DNA of 64,000 nt from Sulfurimicrobium sp031426915 (lineage in GTDB: Bacteria; Pseudomonadota; Gammaproteobacteria; Burkholderiales; Sulfuricellaceae), in assembly GCA_031426915.1 (NCBI GenBank), contig JASJPB010000012.1:1-64000 (forward strand), given 5' to 3'. The position numbers and the translations under genes are program-made. The number at the start of each line of letters is the position of its first letter. Position 1 is the stretch's first letter. The notes below the pieces were generated by a model that saw nothing but the letters and a program-made list of their open reading frames with translations, was not told the origin of the DNA and searched no databases. Positions 49,128-58,042 of the stretch are shown one piece after another.

Positions 49128-50596
49128 CAGCTTCGCTCCATTGGCTGCCGTGGAGAGGATTCAAGCCAATCGCGCACTTGGGCCAGCAGCCTGTCCCTTT
49201 CCTGGCTGCTCAGTGTCCGTGGCTCCACTCGCTTGGCCGCCCCGCGCCAAAGAAACACCAGCAACGCCAGGGCGAGCATGCCGGCCAGCGCGATTTCCCA
49301 TGACAAGGGCTGTGGCGTGGTGACGGCCTTGTTGGTTTCGCTGGAATCCGGCGCGCTGGAGACGATCTCGCTGCTGTCGGGAATCGACGTGGCTAGCGCT
49401 GTGGGGCTGGCAACAGCACTGGTGATCTGATCTACCGAATACACTGCCACGGCATCTCCCCGCGCCTTGTTGATACCGGTCGCGGAGGCGACCAAATCCC
49501 TCAGACGGTCGAGTTGCGCCTGATTGAGCGTCTTGCGAACCACCACTGCGACATTGATGTGGCTGATTGCGCCTGACCTGGACACGACCTGTTCGACGCG
49601 CCGCCCCACTTGGTAATTGACTTCCCGGCTGATCAAGGAGTTGTTGCCCTCGACAGCCACAGGATTTTGCAGAATGTCGCCGCTGTTCGGGTCGCGCGCG
49701 GTCTGACGCTCATGAATCACCGTCCCGGTGGCACGGCCCTGCTGGTCGGGATTCGAGCCCAGCACATTCTCCGTCGTCACCTTGGTATGTTCATGGCCCA
49801 GGGTGACATCGACACTTGCGATGCCTTGGCCGGACCCGTAAGTGCGATCCAGCACCTCGACCACTTTCTTGTTCAAATAGGCCTCGATGGCGCGCTTCTC
49901 GTCCAGCCCGTCGGATGTCGCGGTGGTTTCCTCGCCCTCGTCGCCGCTGCGACGGGTCATGGCCACGCCATGCTGATCGACGATGGTGACGTCATTCGCC
50001 TTGATATCCGGCACGGCAGCCGCGACCAGGCGCTGGATGCCCTGCACCTGGCTTGCATCCAGCGTCTTGCCGGGCTTGGGCACGATGCTGATCGACGCTT
50101 TTGGCTGTGTTCCTTTTTTCTTGAAAAGCGCCTGCTCGGACAGCACGAGATGCACCCTGGCCGACTGGACCTCGTCCAGGGACAGGATGGTGCGTGTCAG
50201 TTCGCCCTGCAGGGCGCGCTGGTAATTCACCTTCTGCGCAAATTCGGTCATGCCGACTTCGCTCTCGCTGAACAGCTCGAAACCAACGGCACCGTGCAGC
50301 GGCAACTCCTTTCCAACGAGCTTGAGGCGGGTTTTGTAGACCACGTCCGCCGGGACCAGGATGGTGTTCCCGCCACCGCTTAGGCGATAGGGAATCTTCA
50401 TGCGTTCGAGTTCGGTGACCATGGTTGCGGCGTCTTGGGCTGCTAGGTCGGCAAAGAGCACTTGGTAGTCCGTGCGGAATACCCATATGCCCAGCGCGAT
50501 GGTGCCAATGATGATGAGTACAGCGCCCATGATCAGTCCGGACCGCGCGCGGCCATCGAAACGGCTCCAAAGATTGTCGGGAAGAGTCACGTTCAC
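49127..50596 (-). CDS. fliF: Flagellar MS-ring protein FliF
   Basis: FliF forms the MS ring in the inner membrane. The 489-residue protein has a first membrane segment (GLIMGAVLIIIGTIALGIWV), the ring-building domains (DYQVLFADLAAQDAATMVTE, GFELFSESEVGMTEFAQKVN, YQRALQGELTRTI) and a second membrane segment (IALAGMLALALLVFLW). It is shorter than the usual 550, with a brief C-terminal tail, the part that normally binds FliG. This fits the reduced FliG-position partner. Translation starts at a GTG. Confidence 0.95.
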   Translation of the reverse strand: MNVTLPDNLWSRFDGRARSGLIMGAVLIIIGTIALGIWVFRTDYQVLFADLAAQDAATMVTELERMKIPYRLSGGGNTILVPADVVYKTRLKLVGKELPLHGAVGFELFSESEVGMTEFAQKVNYQRALQGELTRTILSLDEVQSARVHLVLSEQALFKKKGTQPKASISIVPKPGKTLDASQVQGIQRLVAAAVPDIKANDVTIVDQHGVAMTRRSGDEGEETTATSDGLDEKRAIEAYLNKKVVEVLDRTYGSGQGIASVDVTLGHEHTKVTTENVLGSNPDQQGRATGTVIHERQTARDPNSGDILQNPVAVEGNNSLISREVNYQVGRRVEQVVSRSGAISHINVAVVVRKTLNQAQLDRLRDLVASATGINKARGDAVAVYSVDQITSAVASPTALATSIPDSSEIVSSAPDSSETNKAVTTPQPLSWEIALAGMLALALLVFLWRGAAKRVEPRTLSSQERDRLLAQVRDWLESSPRQPMERS

Positions 50597-50601
50597 GGTC
50601 C

Positions 50602-50904
50602 TTAGATTTGCATCTGTAAAAGTTCGCGGTAAGCATCAAGCGCGTGGTTTCTAACCTGCATCACGAGCTGCAGGGAGAGCTTGGCTTCCTCGAGGTTGAT
50701 CATCACCTGGTGCAGATTGCTGGCCTCGCCGGCGGCAAGTTGGCGTATGCCCTGGTCGGCGGTCGTCAATTGGTCGTTTACCTGGGACAACTGATGGTTG
50801 AACCAGTTGGCGAACTCGGCGGACGGGGCGGGCGTCGTTGCATCAAGCGGCGTGAGCGCGGGCAGCGACAGGGGAGGGAGGAAGGTAATTGCCTCGATGG
50901 TCAT
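50602..50904 (-). CDS. fliE: FliE, MS-ring/rod junction protein
   Basis: FliE connects the MS ring with the proximal rod and is one of the first exported proteins. The 100-residue product has the family C-terminal half: ASNLHQVMINLEEAKLSLQL, then VMQVRNHALDAYRELLQMQI. Its position after flgBC is typical. The start overlaps the flgC stop by 4 bp. Confidence 0.94.
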   Translation of the reverse strand: MTIEAITFLPPLSLPALTPLDATTPAPSAEFANWFNHQLSQVNDQLTTADQGIRQLAAGEASNLHQVMINLEEAKLSLQLVMQVRNHALDAYRELLQMQI

Positions 50905-51338
50905 TGCGAACCTCCGAGTTCCAACGCCTTCAAGGCCATTGTTTTGGCGGCGTTCATCGCAACCACGTTCGCTTCGTAGGCGCGCAGGGCGCTCGCCAGG
51001 TTGACCATTTCAGTGACCTGGTTGACGCCAGGAAGGGAAACGAAACCCTTGTCGTCGGCGTCCGGGTTGCCCGGGTCATACAGCTTGCGCGGGGCAACCT
51101 CGACTTCTTCCACGCGAACGACCTTGGCGCCATGAAGTTGCTGGCTCCCCAACCGCTCGAATCCGACCGCGAAGTCTTCGCGCGCCTCGGTCGTGGTGAC
51201 ATGCAGGGGACGGAACAGTTTTCCATCCGGTCCCTTGCCGCTGTGGATGTTGGCCAGATTGACGGCGGTCGCGTCAAGGCGGAATTTTTCGACGTTCATC
51301 CCCGTGGCGCTGATGGCGAAAGCGTTGCGGTAGTCCAT
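50901..51338 (-). CDS. flgC: Proximal rod protein FlgC
   Basis: FlgC is a proximal rod subunit exported by the apparatus. The 145-residue protein has the N-terminal motif (AISATGMNVEKFRLDATAVN, LANIHSG in place of NxANxxT) and the C-terminal PGVNQVTEMVNLASALRAYE followed by ANVVAMNAAKTMALKALELG. Both helices needed for polymerisation are present. It directly follows flgB. Confidence 0.95.
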   Translation of the reverse strand: MDYRNAFAISATGMNVEKFRLDATAVNLANIHSGKGPDGKLFRPLHVTTTEAREDFAVGFERLGSQQLHGAKVVRVEEVEVAPRKLYDPGNPDADDKGFVSLPGVNQVTEMVNLASALRAYEANVVAMNAAKTMALKALELGGSQ

Positions 51339-51722
51339 TTAGCGTTTCCCTTCCATGACGGCTGAACTGAGGATGGACATGTGCTTGCCCAGGGCCTTGA
51401 GTAATGCTTCATATTGCACGGTGTTCTGGGCGAGGCTGGCGATTTCCATGTCGAGCAGGGCAGTGCGGTCGGCATCTGGAAGCGCCGCGTCGCGCTTGAT
51501 GAACGGCTGTATGCCGGACAACATGTCCGTCGTGACCTGGTCGCCCTGGCGCAACGCGGCTCGCACGACGTCCATTTGCTGCTCGAAATTCACCCTGGCG
51601 GGCGCGTAACCGGCTGTGTTGGCATTGGCGATATTGTTGGCGATTGCCTGGTGCCGCATGCTCGCGGCATCCAGCGCCAGCCTTGCCAGATCGAGTGTGA
51701 TGGCTTCAGTTTGACCAAACAT
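51339..51722 (-). CDS. flgB: Proximal rod protein FlgB
   Basis: FlgB is a proximal rod subunit. The 127-residue protein has the core IANNIANANTAGYAPARVNF near residue 28 and a C-terminal helix (ASLAQNTVQYEALLKALGKH). Its stop abuts the flgC start. Length is typical. Confidence 0.95.
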   Translation of the reverse strand: MFGQTEAITLDLARLALDAASMRHQAIANNIANANTAGYAPARVNFEQQMDVVRAALRQGDQVTTDMLSGIQPFIKRDAALPDADRTALLDMEIASLAQNTVQYEALLKALGKHMSILSSAVMEGKR

Positions 51723-51748
51723 GAACGAAACTCCTTATGAAGGCTTGT

Positions 51749-52870
51749 CTATTGGATCACCAGATCAGCGTGCAGGGCGCCAGCCGTCTTGATCGCGCGC
51801 AAAATTGAAATGATGTCGCGGGTGTTTGTCTTGATGCGGGTAAGCGCCTGAATGAGATCGGCGACCGTGTTTTTCGAGGCGCTGACATACCCGGTTTCAT
51901 CCTTTTCCGCGACCCTGATGCGCGAGTTGGCGACCACCTCGGTGCGCACCCCCGGCCCGGTCTGGCGCACGAAGAATGGTTGAGAAACGGTGTTGTCGGT
52001 GACGATGGAAATCTTCAGGTCGCCATGCGAAATCACAACCTTCGCGATCCGAACGTCGCCGCCCGATACGACCGTGCCGGTGCGCTCGTCGACCACGACG
52101 CGCGCCCGGTTGTCCGGTTCCACGCTGAGTCGTTCGATTTTGGTCACGAAGTCGACCAGATGCTCGCGATGGTGCTCGGGTACTTGAATTTCGATGCCTT
52201 CGGCATCTTGCGGTTTGGCTATGGGCTGACCGAAGGCCGAGTTGATGGCGGCCGCGATACGTGAGGAGGTAGTGAAATCGGCATCCGCCAGGGTGAACAA
52301 CAGGGTGTTGTCGGGCCGCAGTACCGTCGCCTTGACCCCGACCTCGACGGTGGCGCCGGCGGGAATCGAACCTGCGGTGGGGTGATTCTTCTGGGCCACG
52401 TTGCCGTTGAGATCGTATTTGTAGCCGCCGACGAACAAGGCGCCTTGCGCCAGAGCATAAATCTTGCCATTCGGCGCCTTCAGCGGCGCTATCAGCAGGT
52501 TGCCGCCCGCCAGGCTGCGAGCATCGCCGATCGAGGTCACCGTGACGTCGATGGTGTCGCCCTCGCGCGCTGTCGGTGGCAGTTTGGCGGCGACGATGAC
52601 TGCGGCGGTGTTGCGGCTCAGCACGTCTTCGGGCTGCACGGCCACGTCGAACTGGGCCAGCACGTTGGCGATGGACTGGCGAGTCGCCTTGTTGTTGGCG
52701 GAATCGCCGGTATTGGCCAAGCCCGTGACCAGACCGTAGCCGACCAAGGAATTTTCACGCCAGCCGGCAAACTTGCCGATGTCCTTGAGGCGGACCATTT
52801 CGGCGTGTGCCATGCCGACCAGGGTGCATGCGCTCAAGGCGAGGAGCAGGGTGGGTAACAGGCGTCGCAT
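51749..52870 (-). CDS. flgI: P-ring protein FlgI
   Basis: FlgI forms the periplasmic P ring around the rod. The 373-residue precursor has a signal peptide (MRRLLPTLLLALSACTLVGM, cut near AHA). The conserved mature start is VRLKDIGKFAGWRENSLVGY, and later motifs are GLVTGLANTGDSANN and TVVSGGDVRIAKVVISHGDL. The ATG at 52870, overlapping the flgH stop by one base (TGATG), is preferred over one 15 bp upstream. Confidence 0.95.
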   Translation of the reverse strand: MRRLLPTLLLALSACTLVGMAHAEMVRLKDIGKFAGWRENSLVGYGLVTGLANTGDSANNKATRQSIANVLAQFDVAVQPEDVLSRNTAAVIVAAKLPPTAREGDTIDVTVTSIGDARSLAGGNLLIAPLKAPNGKIYALAQGALFVGGYKYDLNGNVAQKNHPTAGSIPAGATVEVGVKATVLRPDNTLLFTLADADFTTSSRIAAAINSAFGQPIAKPQDAEGIEIQVPEHHREHLVDFVTKIERLSVEPDNRARVVVDERTGTVVSGGDVRIAKVVISHGDLKISIVTDNTVSQPFFVRQTGPGVRTEVVANSRIRVAEKDETGYVSASKNTVADLIQALTRIKTNTRDIISILRAIKTAGALHADLVIQ

Positions 52871-53451
52871 CAGAAACCCGCCCATTCGAACAGGTGGGAC
52901 AAAAATCCTGGTCGTTGGCGGGCAGCCAGGTCACCATCGCCAAGATAGCTTATCTTGGCGTCTGCGATGCGATAGGAGAGCACGGTATTAGTGTCGGAAA
53001 TGTCGAGCGGCCGCACGCGTCCTTCCACCTTGATTTTCTGCTGGTCGGAATTGATTGCCAGCAGTTGCTCGCCCGTGATCCACAGGTCGCCGTTGGCGGC
53101 GACCCTAGTTACCGTAACGGTCATTTGTGCAAGTAATTTGCCCTCGCGTTGGACGGACCCGCCACCGTCGAAGTTATTGTTCAAGCCAACATTGAGGCCT
53201 TGTGTTTTCTGATTCAGGTCGGCTTGTATGCCGATGCTGTTTTTTCGCTGGAGCGCGGTGTCGGCGCTGGCAGAGGCGCTCGAATTCTCGTAGATCATTA
53301 CCGTGAGCGCATCACCGGGAAGGTGGGCGCGTTTGTCGGATGCCAGCGGTCTGAAATTGTTCTCGTCGTAAAGATTTTCCGCCCAAGCTGGCGCAGCCAG
53401 CAGGGCCAGCAGCAAACTCAGACATCCATATACTTTTCTCATTGTGTTCAC
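52870..53451 (-). CDS. flgH: L-ring protein FlgH
   Basis: FlgH forms the outer-membrane L ring. The 193-residue protein has a cleavable signal peptide (VYGCLSLLLALLAAPAWA) and the conserved PGDALTVMIYENSSASASAD, TVTRVAANGDLWITGEQLLA and KVEGRVRPLDISDTNTVLSY. Enterobacterial FlgH is a lipoprotein; here the cleavage site AWA-EN has no lipobox Cys, so it is probably not lipidated. The GTG at 53451 overlaps the flgA stop; an ATG three codons later is also possible. Confidence 0.93.
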   Translation of the reverse strand: MNTMRKVYGCLSLLLALLAAPAWAENLYDENNFRPLASDKRAHLPGDALTVMIYENSSASASADTALQRKNSIGIQADLNQKTQGLNVGLNNNFDGGGSVQREGKLLAQMTVTVTRVAANGDLWITGEQLLAINSDQQKIKVEGRVRPLDISDTNTVLSYRIADAKISYLGDGDLAARQRPGFLSHLFEWAGF

Positions 53452-54410
53452 TTTCCGTTCACCTTGACCACGCCGGGGGCGATTACCTCGACCATGATCG
53501 TTTCCCTGCCCCCCGATGGCTTGACGTCGATGCGCTGCCCAATCTCGCCGTCGGAAAGGGCAGTTGCGCGGGATTCCAGCATGACTGCGCCATCCACCAG
53601 TTGCAGGCTGACGCTATCGCCCTGGGCTACCGCGATGGGCGCTTGCAGATATGCCTTCAGGAGGGGTTCTCCCTGCGCCAGCGCCCGCTTCAAATGCCCC
53701 TGTACCGAGTGGCAGTCCGCCGCCAGGGGCGTGCCGTCGAGCGCCGCCACGTCCTCGTCACGCACCAGCAACGTCTCGCATTGCGGCACTGCGCCCTTGG
53801 GCAAGTCACGCTTGGCCACCAGAACAGCCCGATAGGCGTGGACGTTGAAGGGTACGGTAAGCGAGCGAAGGAACACCCCGTCGATCAGAATATCGACCCA
53901 AACCGTGACGCGGCGATGCACCGCTTGCGCCGGCTGAATAGGGCGCGGCTTCAATTCCACTTTACCGCCGGGCAATTGCAGGTCGGGAAGCGGCCCGGAC
54001 AACTGTAACTCGACCCGCTCGAAGTCGTGTTTCAGTAACTGGCGCAGGTAGCTGGCCGCGCGGTCGGCAATTTGCCCGCTATCAAACGTCTTGGCGATGC
54101 GCTCGATCCGCACCGCTTCGGCGCCCCGCCAACTGACCGCGCTTCCCGGGTTGCGGGAACGCACCAGCCGCTCGATTTCCCTGCGCGTAAAGCGCTGGGT
54201 GTATCCCGGCAGCGGGGCACTTCCCAGATCGATGGCCGCCAGTGAGCGCGCGTCGCTCTTGTTGCCGCCATCGATGGCGGCAACGTCGCCCAGCGTTACG
54301 CGCGGCCCCTCGATCATCGCATCGGACTTGAGCGAGAGCTGCGCGCCAGCCGCGGCATGTGCCGTGGCAAGAAGCATGGCGATAGCGAGGATCCGGAGGC
54401 TCAATCGCAT
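53448..54410 (-). CDS. flgA: P-ring assembly chaperone FlgA
   Basis: FlgA is a periplasmic chaperone for P-ring formation. The 320-residue protein has a signal peptide (LRILAIAMLLATAHAAAGA) and the C-terminal SAF-type domain with VLVAKRDLPKGAVPQCETLL and GEPLLKAYLQAPIAVAQGDS. The N-terminal half is longer than in enterobacteria, as in many non-enteric species. It sits between flgG and flgH, an order more like alphaproteobacteria than E. coli. Confidence 0.92.
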   Translation of the reverse strand: MRLSLRILAIAMLLATAHAAAGAQLSLKSDAMIEGPRVTLGDVAAIDGGNKSDARSLAAIDLGSAPLPGYTQRFTRREIERLVRSRNPGSAVSWRGAEAVRIERIAKTFDSGQIADRAASYLRQLLKHDFERVELQLSGPLPDLQLPGGKVELKPRPIQPAQAVHRRVTVWVDILIDGVFLRSLTVPFNVHAYRAVLVAKRDLPKGAVPQCETLLVRDEDVAALDGTPLAADCHSVQGHLKRALAQGEPLLKAYLQAPIAVAQGDSVSLQLVDGAVMLESRATALSDGEIGQRIDVKPSGGRETIMVEVIAPGVVKVNGK

Positions 54411-54414
54411 CTTC

Positions 54415-55188
54415 CTAGCGGCGGAGATTGTTGGTCATCGACATGATTTCATCGGAAGCCTGGACAACCTTTGAACTCAGCTCGTAGGCGCGCTGGGTGA
54501 CCATGAGCGTTACCATTTCGTCGACAATGGCGACGTTGGAGTTTTCCAGCGCGCCCTGCGCGATCTTGCCCAGGCCCTGCGAACCAGGTTTTGCGTAGAC
54601 TGCTTCGCCGGAGGTTTCAGTCGGTGCGTAGATGCCGCTCCCCACAATCTTAAGACCGGAGGGGTTGGCAAAGTTTGCCAGCTCCAGTTGCGCCACCTCG
54701 ATGGGCTGCGCTTGCGGGGAGGTTTGCACCGTGACCTTGCCGTCTGTGCCGATGGTGATCGCGTTAACGTTGGCAGGAATATGTATGGCCGGTTTCAAGA
54801 CCAAACCGTTGCTGGTTGCGAGATAGGAATCCTTGGTGATTTGCAGCGTGCCGCCGCGAGTATAGCCACGGCTGCCGTCCGCCAGCGTCACCTCGAAAAA
54901 ACCGATGCCGTTGATCGCGACATCCATTGGCGAATTCGTCTGTGTCAGGGAAGCTGCGGAAAAGTCTTTCGCCACGCTGTTGACGCTGATGCCGATGCCC
55001 AGGGGGCTGGTGCCGTTTGACGAGCGGGGTGTTTCGTGGGCGGACTCGACATGCATCATTTCCTGGAAATTGACGCGGCTTTTCTTGAAACCCGTCGTGC
55101 TGATGTTGGCCAGATTATTTGCAATGGTGTCGAGACCAAGCTGCTGTGCCTGCAAGCCCGTCGCCGCGATATAGAGAGAATCGTTCAT
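54415..55188 (-). CDS. flgG: Distal rod protein FlgG
   Basis: FlgG is the distal rod subunit that spans the periplasm. The 257-residue protein has LYIAATGLQAQQLGLDTIAN followed by NLANISTTGFKKSRVNFQEM, the FlgG-type insertion region and the C-terminal ALENSNVAIVDEMVTLMVTQ and RAYELSSKVVQASDEIMSM. Length and motifs are typical. Confidence 0.95.
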   Translation of the reverse strand: MNDSLYIAATGLQAQQLGLDTIANNLANISTTGFKKSRVNFQEMMHVESAHETPRSSNGTSPLGIGISVNSVAKDFSAASLTQTNSPMDVAINGIGFFEVTLADGSRGYTRGGTLQITKDSYLATSNGLVLKPAIHIPANVNAITIGTDGKVTVQTSPQAQPIEVAQLELANFANPSGLKIVGSGIYAPTETSGEAVYAKPGSQGLGKIAQGALENSNVAIVDEMVTLMVTQRAYELSSKVVQASDEIMSMTNNLRR

Positions 55189-55219
55189 AGCCGTCCTGTT
55201 GAAGTTTTGGGTAGCCTGC

Positions 55220-55957
55220 TCAAAATTCGCCCAGTTTTCGAATCGCGTTGCCGAGCGTATCGTCGTAACCTTGAAACAGCTTCTGCGCCGATTCGAAATG
55301 GCGCGTGGTTTCCATCATCAACACCATCTCGCGCATGGACGAGACGTTTGAACTCTCCAGATGCCCCACCTGCAATTCGGGCGTGCTCTCGACGCTCGCG
55401 GTATTCGACGCGCTGGCGGGTTGCAGCAGCCCATTGGCCGTTTTGAACAGTGTCTTGGTGTCCGCGAAGCGCACGACCTTGATCTGGCCGACGATTTCGC
55501 CTTCCTGCACGATGTGCCCGAGATGATCGATGGTTGCGTCGGCGCCGTTCAGGACGATGTCTCCATTGACGCCCTGAACGGCGAAGCCGCCTTCCGAAAC
55601 CAGGCGTCCGGCGCGATCCAGGCGGAAATTGCCGGCACGGCTATAGGCCGTCCCATCGGGCGTGGCGAGTTCGAAGAAGCCGTCACCGAGAATGGCGATA
55701 TCCCAGGGCCGGCCGGTCTGCTTGATCGGCCCTGGCGAGAGGTCGAGTGCGTTGCCCAGGACCGGCGTGAGCCCGCCGAACGACATTTCCACGCCGTCCT
55801 GTTCTGCCGAGGACAATGCTTCCCAGAACACCTGAGCGATGGGAATGGCGCGTTTGTATCCGGGCGTGGCGATATTGACCATGTTCTGGCTAATCGTTTC
55901 CATGTGGCGCAAGTCGTTTTGCATGCTCTGGACCGCGGCAGTCAGTGCGTTAGTCAA
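55220..55957 (-). CDS. flgF: Proximal rod protein FlgF
   Basis: FlgF is a rod subunit. The 245-residue protein is related to FlgG but has its own start (NALTAAVQSMQNDLRHMETI, SQNMVNIATPGYKRAIP) and lacks the FlgG loop. Core motifs are WDIAILGDGFFELATPDGTA and ESSNVSSMREMVLMMETTRH. A strong AAGGAG site precedes the TTG start. It lies directly before flgG. Confidence 0.92.
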   Translation of the reverse strand: MTNALTAAVQSMQNDLRHMETISQNMVNIATPGYKRAIPIAQVFWEALSSAEQDGVEMSFGGLTPVLGNALDLSPGPIKQTGRPWDIAILGDGFFELATPDGTAYSRAGNFRLDRAGRLVSEGGFAVQGVNGDIVLNGADATIDHLGHIVQEGEIVGQIKVVRFADTKTLFKTANGLLQPASASNTASVESTPELQVGHLESSNVSSMREMVLMMETTRHFESAQKLFQGYDDTLGNAIRKLGEF

Positions 55958-55984
55958 ATTGCTTCTCCTTTATCGGGGCCGGAC

Positions 55985-58042
55985 TCATAGGGACAGCGTC
56001 GCGAACGCGCGCAGTTCCAGGGAACTTGGCACTTCCGCCAGCGACAGGACGCGCAGTTGCGGGACCATGCGCTCCGACAGCACGCGAATATGGCGTCTAA
56101 GTTCGGGGGCGCAGAGCAACACCGGCAGCAGGTTGCTCTTCAACATCTTTTCCGCATGCTGTGCCAGGCTGGTGACCACCTGTTCGGCAAATTTGGGCTC
56201 GACCACCAGGGAGCCGCCCGATTCCACGGCCCGGATGTTCTGCATCAGGTTATGTTCGATCGTCGGGTCAAGGGTCATGACCTGCAGCACACCTGTGCCC
56301 GAGGTGAGCGACTGACAGATCAGCGATCCCAAGCGCTGGCGTACCAATTCCGTGAGGTAGGCGGGATCCTTGTTGTTCTTCGCTTGGTCGACCAGGGTCT
56401 CGACGATCGCGTCGAGATTGCGGATCGATACCTTTTCCTTGAGCAGGTTTTGCAGCACACGCTGCACCTCGCCCACGCCCAGCACCGTCGGGACGATTTC
56501 CTCCACCAGTCCCGGTTGCGATTCGCGCACACGCTTGAGCAGGCGTTCCGTTTCCTGCCGCGTCAGCAGGGTCGCGGACTGTTGCCGCAACACCTCGCAC
56601 AAATGAGTCATGAAGACCGTGGATGGATCCACCAGGGTGAATTTTCCGGCCCGCGCCTCCTCGCGTTGTGCTTCCTCGATCCAAACCGCGGGCAGACCGT
56701 AGCTGGGCTCCTTGGTCTCGATGCCGCGCAACTTGGCCGCGTCGCCATCCGGATGAATGATGGCAAGCAGCCGGTCGCGCAGGATTTCTCCCTTGGCGAC
56801 GGTGGCGCCAAATACCACGATCTCATAGGCGTTCGCGGCCAGTTTCGGGCCTTCGCGGAAACGCACGCTGGGCAGCACCAGCCCGGACTCGATCGCATAT
56901 TGCTTGCGGAATGTGGCGATGCGCTCCATGAACATAGCCCGCTCGGTTTCCATCATGGGCACCAGTTCCACCCCGAGTTGGACCTCGACCGGCTCGATTG
57001 GCAAGAGTCCATAGGCGTCCTCTTCTCCGGCTTCCCCAGACGCGCCGCTTGTGGGCTGCGCGGCGCTGGTGCTTTCCTGGGCCGGCGTTTCGCGCTTGCG
57101 GCCCAGCAGCACGATTGCGCCGTAAAAGGCGATCAGGATCAGCGCGGGCCATGCCGGGATGCCCGGCAGGAACATCAGGCTGGCAAGGGCTAGCGCGACC
57201 AGCACCATGGTCTTGGGAAAGGAGGTGAGCTGGCGGAAGGCTTCCTCGCTGAGGTTGTTGTCGGATGCGGAACGGGTAACGATCAGGCCGGTGCCGACCG
57301 AGATCACCAGGGCGGGAACCTGGGTCACGATGCCGTCGCCAATGGTCAGCAGGGTGTAGCTTTGCAGGGCTTGATCCCACCGCATGCCCATCTGCATGAC
57401 GCCGATCACCAGGCCGCCCACGCTATTGATCAGCATGATGATGATGCCGGCGATGGCATCGCCCTTGACGAACTTGCTGGCGCCATCCATTGCGCCATAG
57501 AAGGCGGCTTCCTTGCTGAGATTCTGGCGCCTGCGCTGCGCTTCTTCCTGGTCGATGAACCCCATGTTGAGATCGGCATCGATACTCATCTGCTGGCCGG
57601 GCATGGCGTCCAGCGTAAAACGGGCGGCCACCTCCGATACCCGTTGCGCGCCGTTGGTTACCACCACGTATTGGACGACCACGAGGATCAGAAAAACGAT
57701 CAGGCCGATCACGTAATTGCCGCCTACTACATAGGAGCCGATCGCGCCGATCACGTGGCCGGCGTCGGCGTCACGCAGGATCAGGCGCGTCGCCGAAATG
57801 TTGAGCGCAAGGCGGAACAGCGTCGCGATCAGCAACATGGACGGGAAAGTCGAGAACTCGACCGGCTTGGCCATATAGAATGTCAGCAGCAGGATCAGCA
57901 GGGCGAAGCTGAAATTCGCCAGGATCAGGAAATCCAGCAAGCCGGCCGGAATCGGCGCGAACAGCATGAACAGGACGCCGACGACCAGCAGCACCATGAA
58001 TATGTCGGTATTGGCGCCGAGAACGCGTTTCAGCGCATTCAT
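55985..58042 (-). CDS. flhA: Export gate protein FlhA
   Basis: FlhA is the nonameric export channel and substrate receptor. The 685-residue protein has eight N-terminal membrane segments with the FHIPEP-type signature TLDAMPGQQMSIDADLNMG and the conserved cytoplasmic loop IDQEEAQRRRQNLSKEAAFY (then GAMDGASKFVKGDA). The C-terminal cytoplasmic domain follows (about 345-685, including GLPAVWIEEAQREEARAGKF). Length and motifs are normal. Its start overlaps the flhB stop by 4 bp. Confidence 0.97.
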   Translation of the reverse strand: MNALKRVLGANTDIFMVLLVVGVLFMLFAPIPAGLLDFLILANFSFALLILLLTFYMAKPVEFSTFPSMLLIATLFRLALNISATRLILRDADAGHVIGAIGSYVVGGNYVIGLIVFLILVVVQYVVVTNGAQRVSEVAARFTLDAMPGQQMSIDADLNMGFIDQEEAQRRRQNLSKEAAFYGAMDGASKFVKGDAIAGIIIMLINSVGGLVIGVMQMGMRWDQALQSYTLLTIGDGIVTQVPALVISVGTGLIVTRSASDNNLSEEAFRQLTSFPKTMVLVALALASLMFLPGIPAWPALILIAFYGAIVLLGRKRETPAQESTSAAQPTSGASGEAGEEDAYGLLPIEPVEVQLGVELVPMMETERAMFMERIATFRKQYAIESGLVLPSVRFREGPKLAANAYEIVVFGATVAKGEILRDRLLAIIHPDGDAAKLRGIETKEPSYGLPAVWIEEAQREEARAGKFTLVDPSTVFMTHLCEVLRQQSATLLTRQETERLLKRVRESQPGLVEEIVPTVLGVGEVQRVLQNLLKEKVSIRNLDAIVETLVDQAKNNKDPAYLTELVRQRLGSLICQSLTSGTGVLQVMTLDPTIEHNLMQNIRAVESGGSLVVEPKFAEQVVTSLAQHAEKMLKSNLLPVLLCAPELRRHIRVLSERMVPQLRVLSLAEVPSSLELRAFATLSL

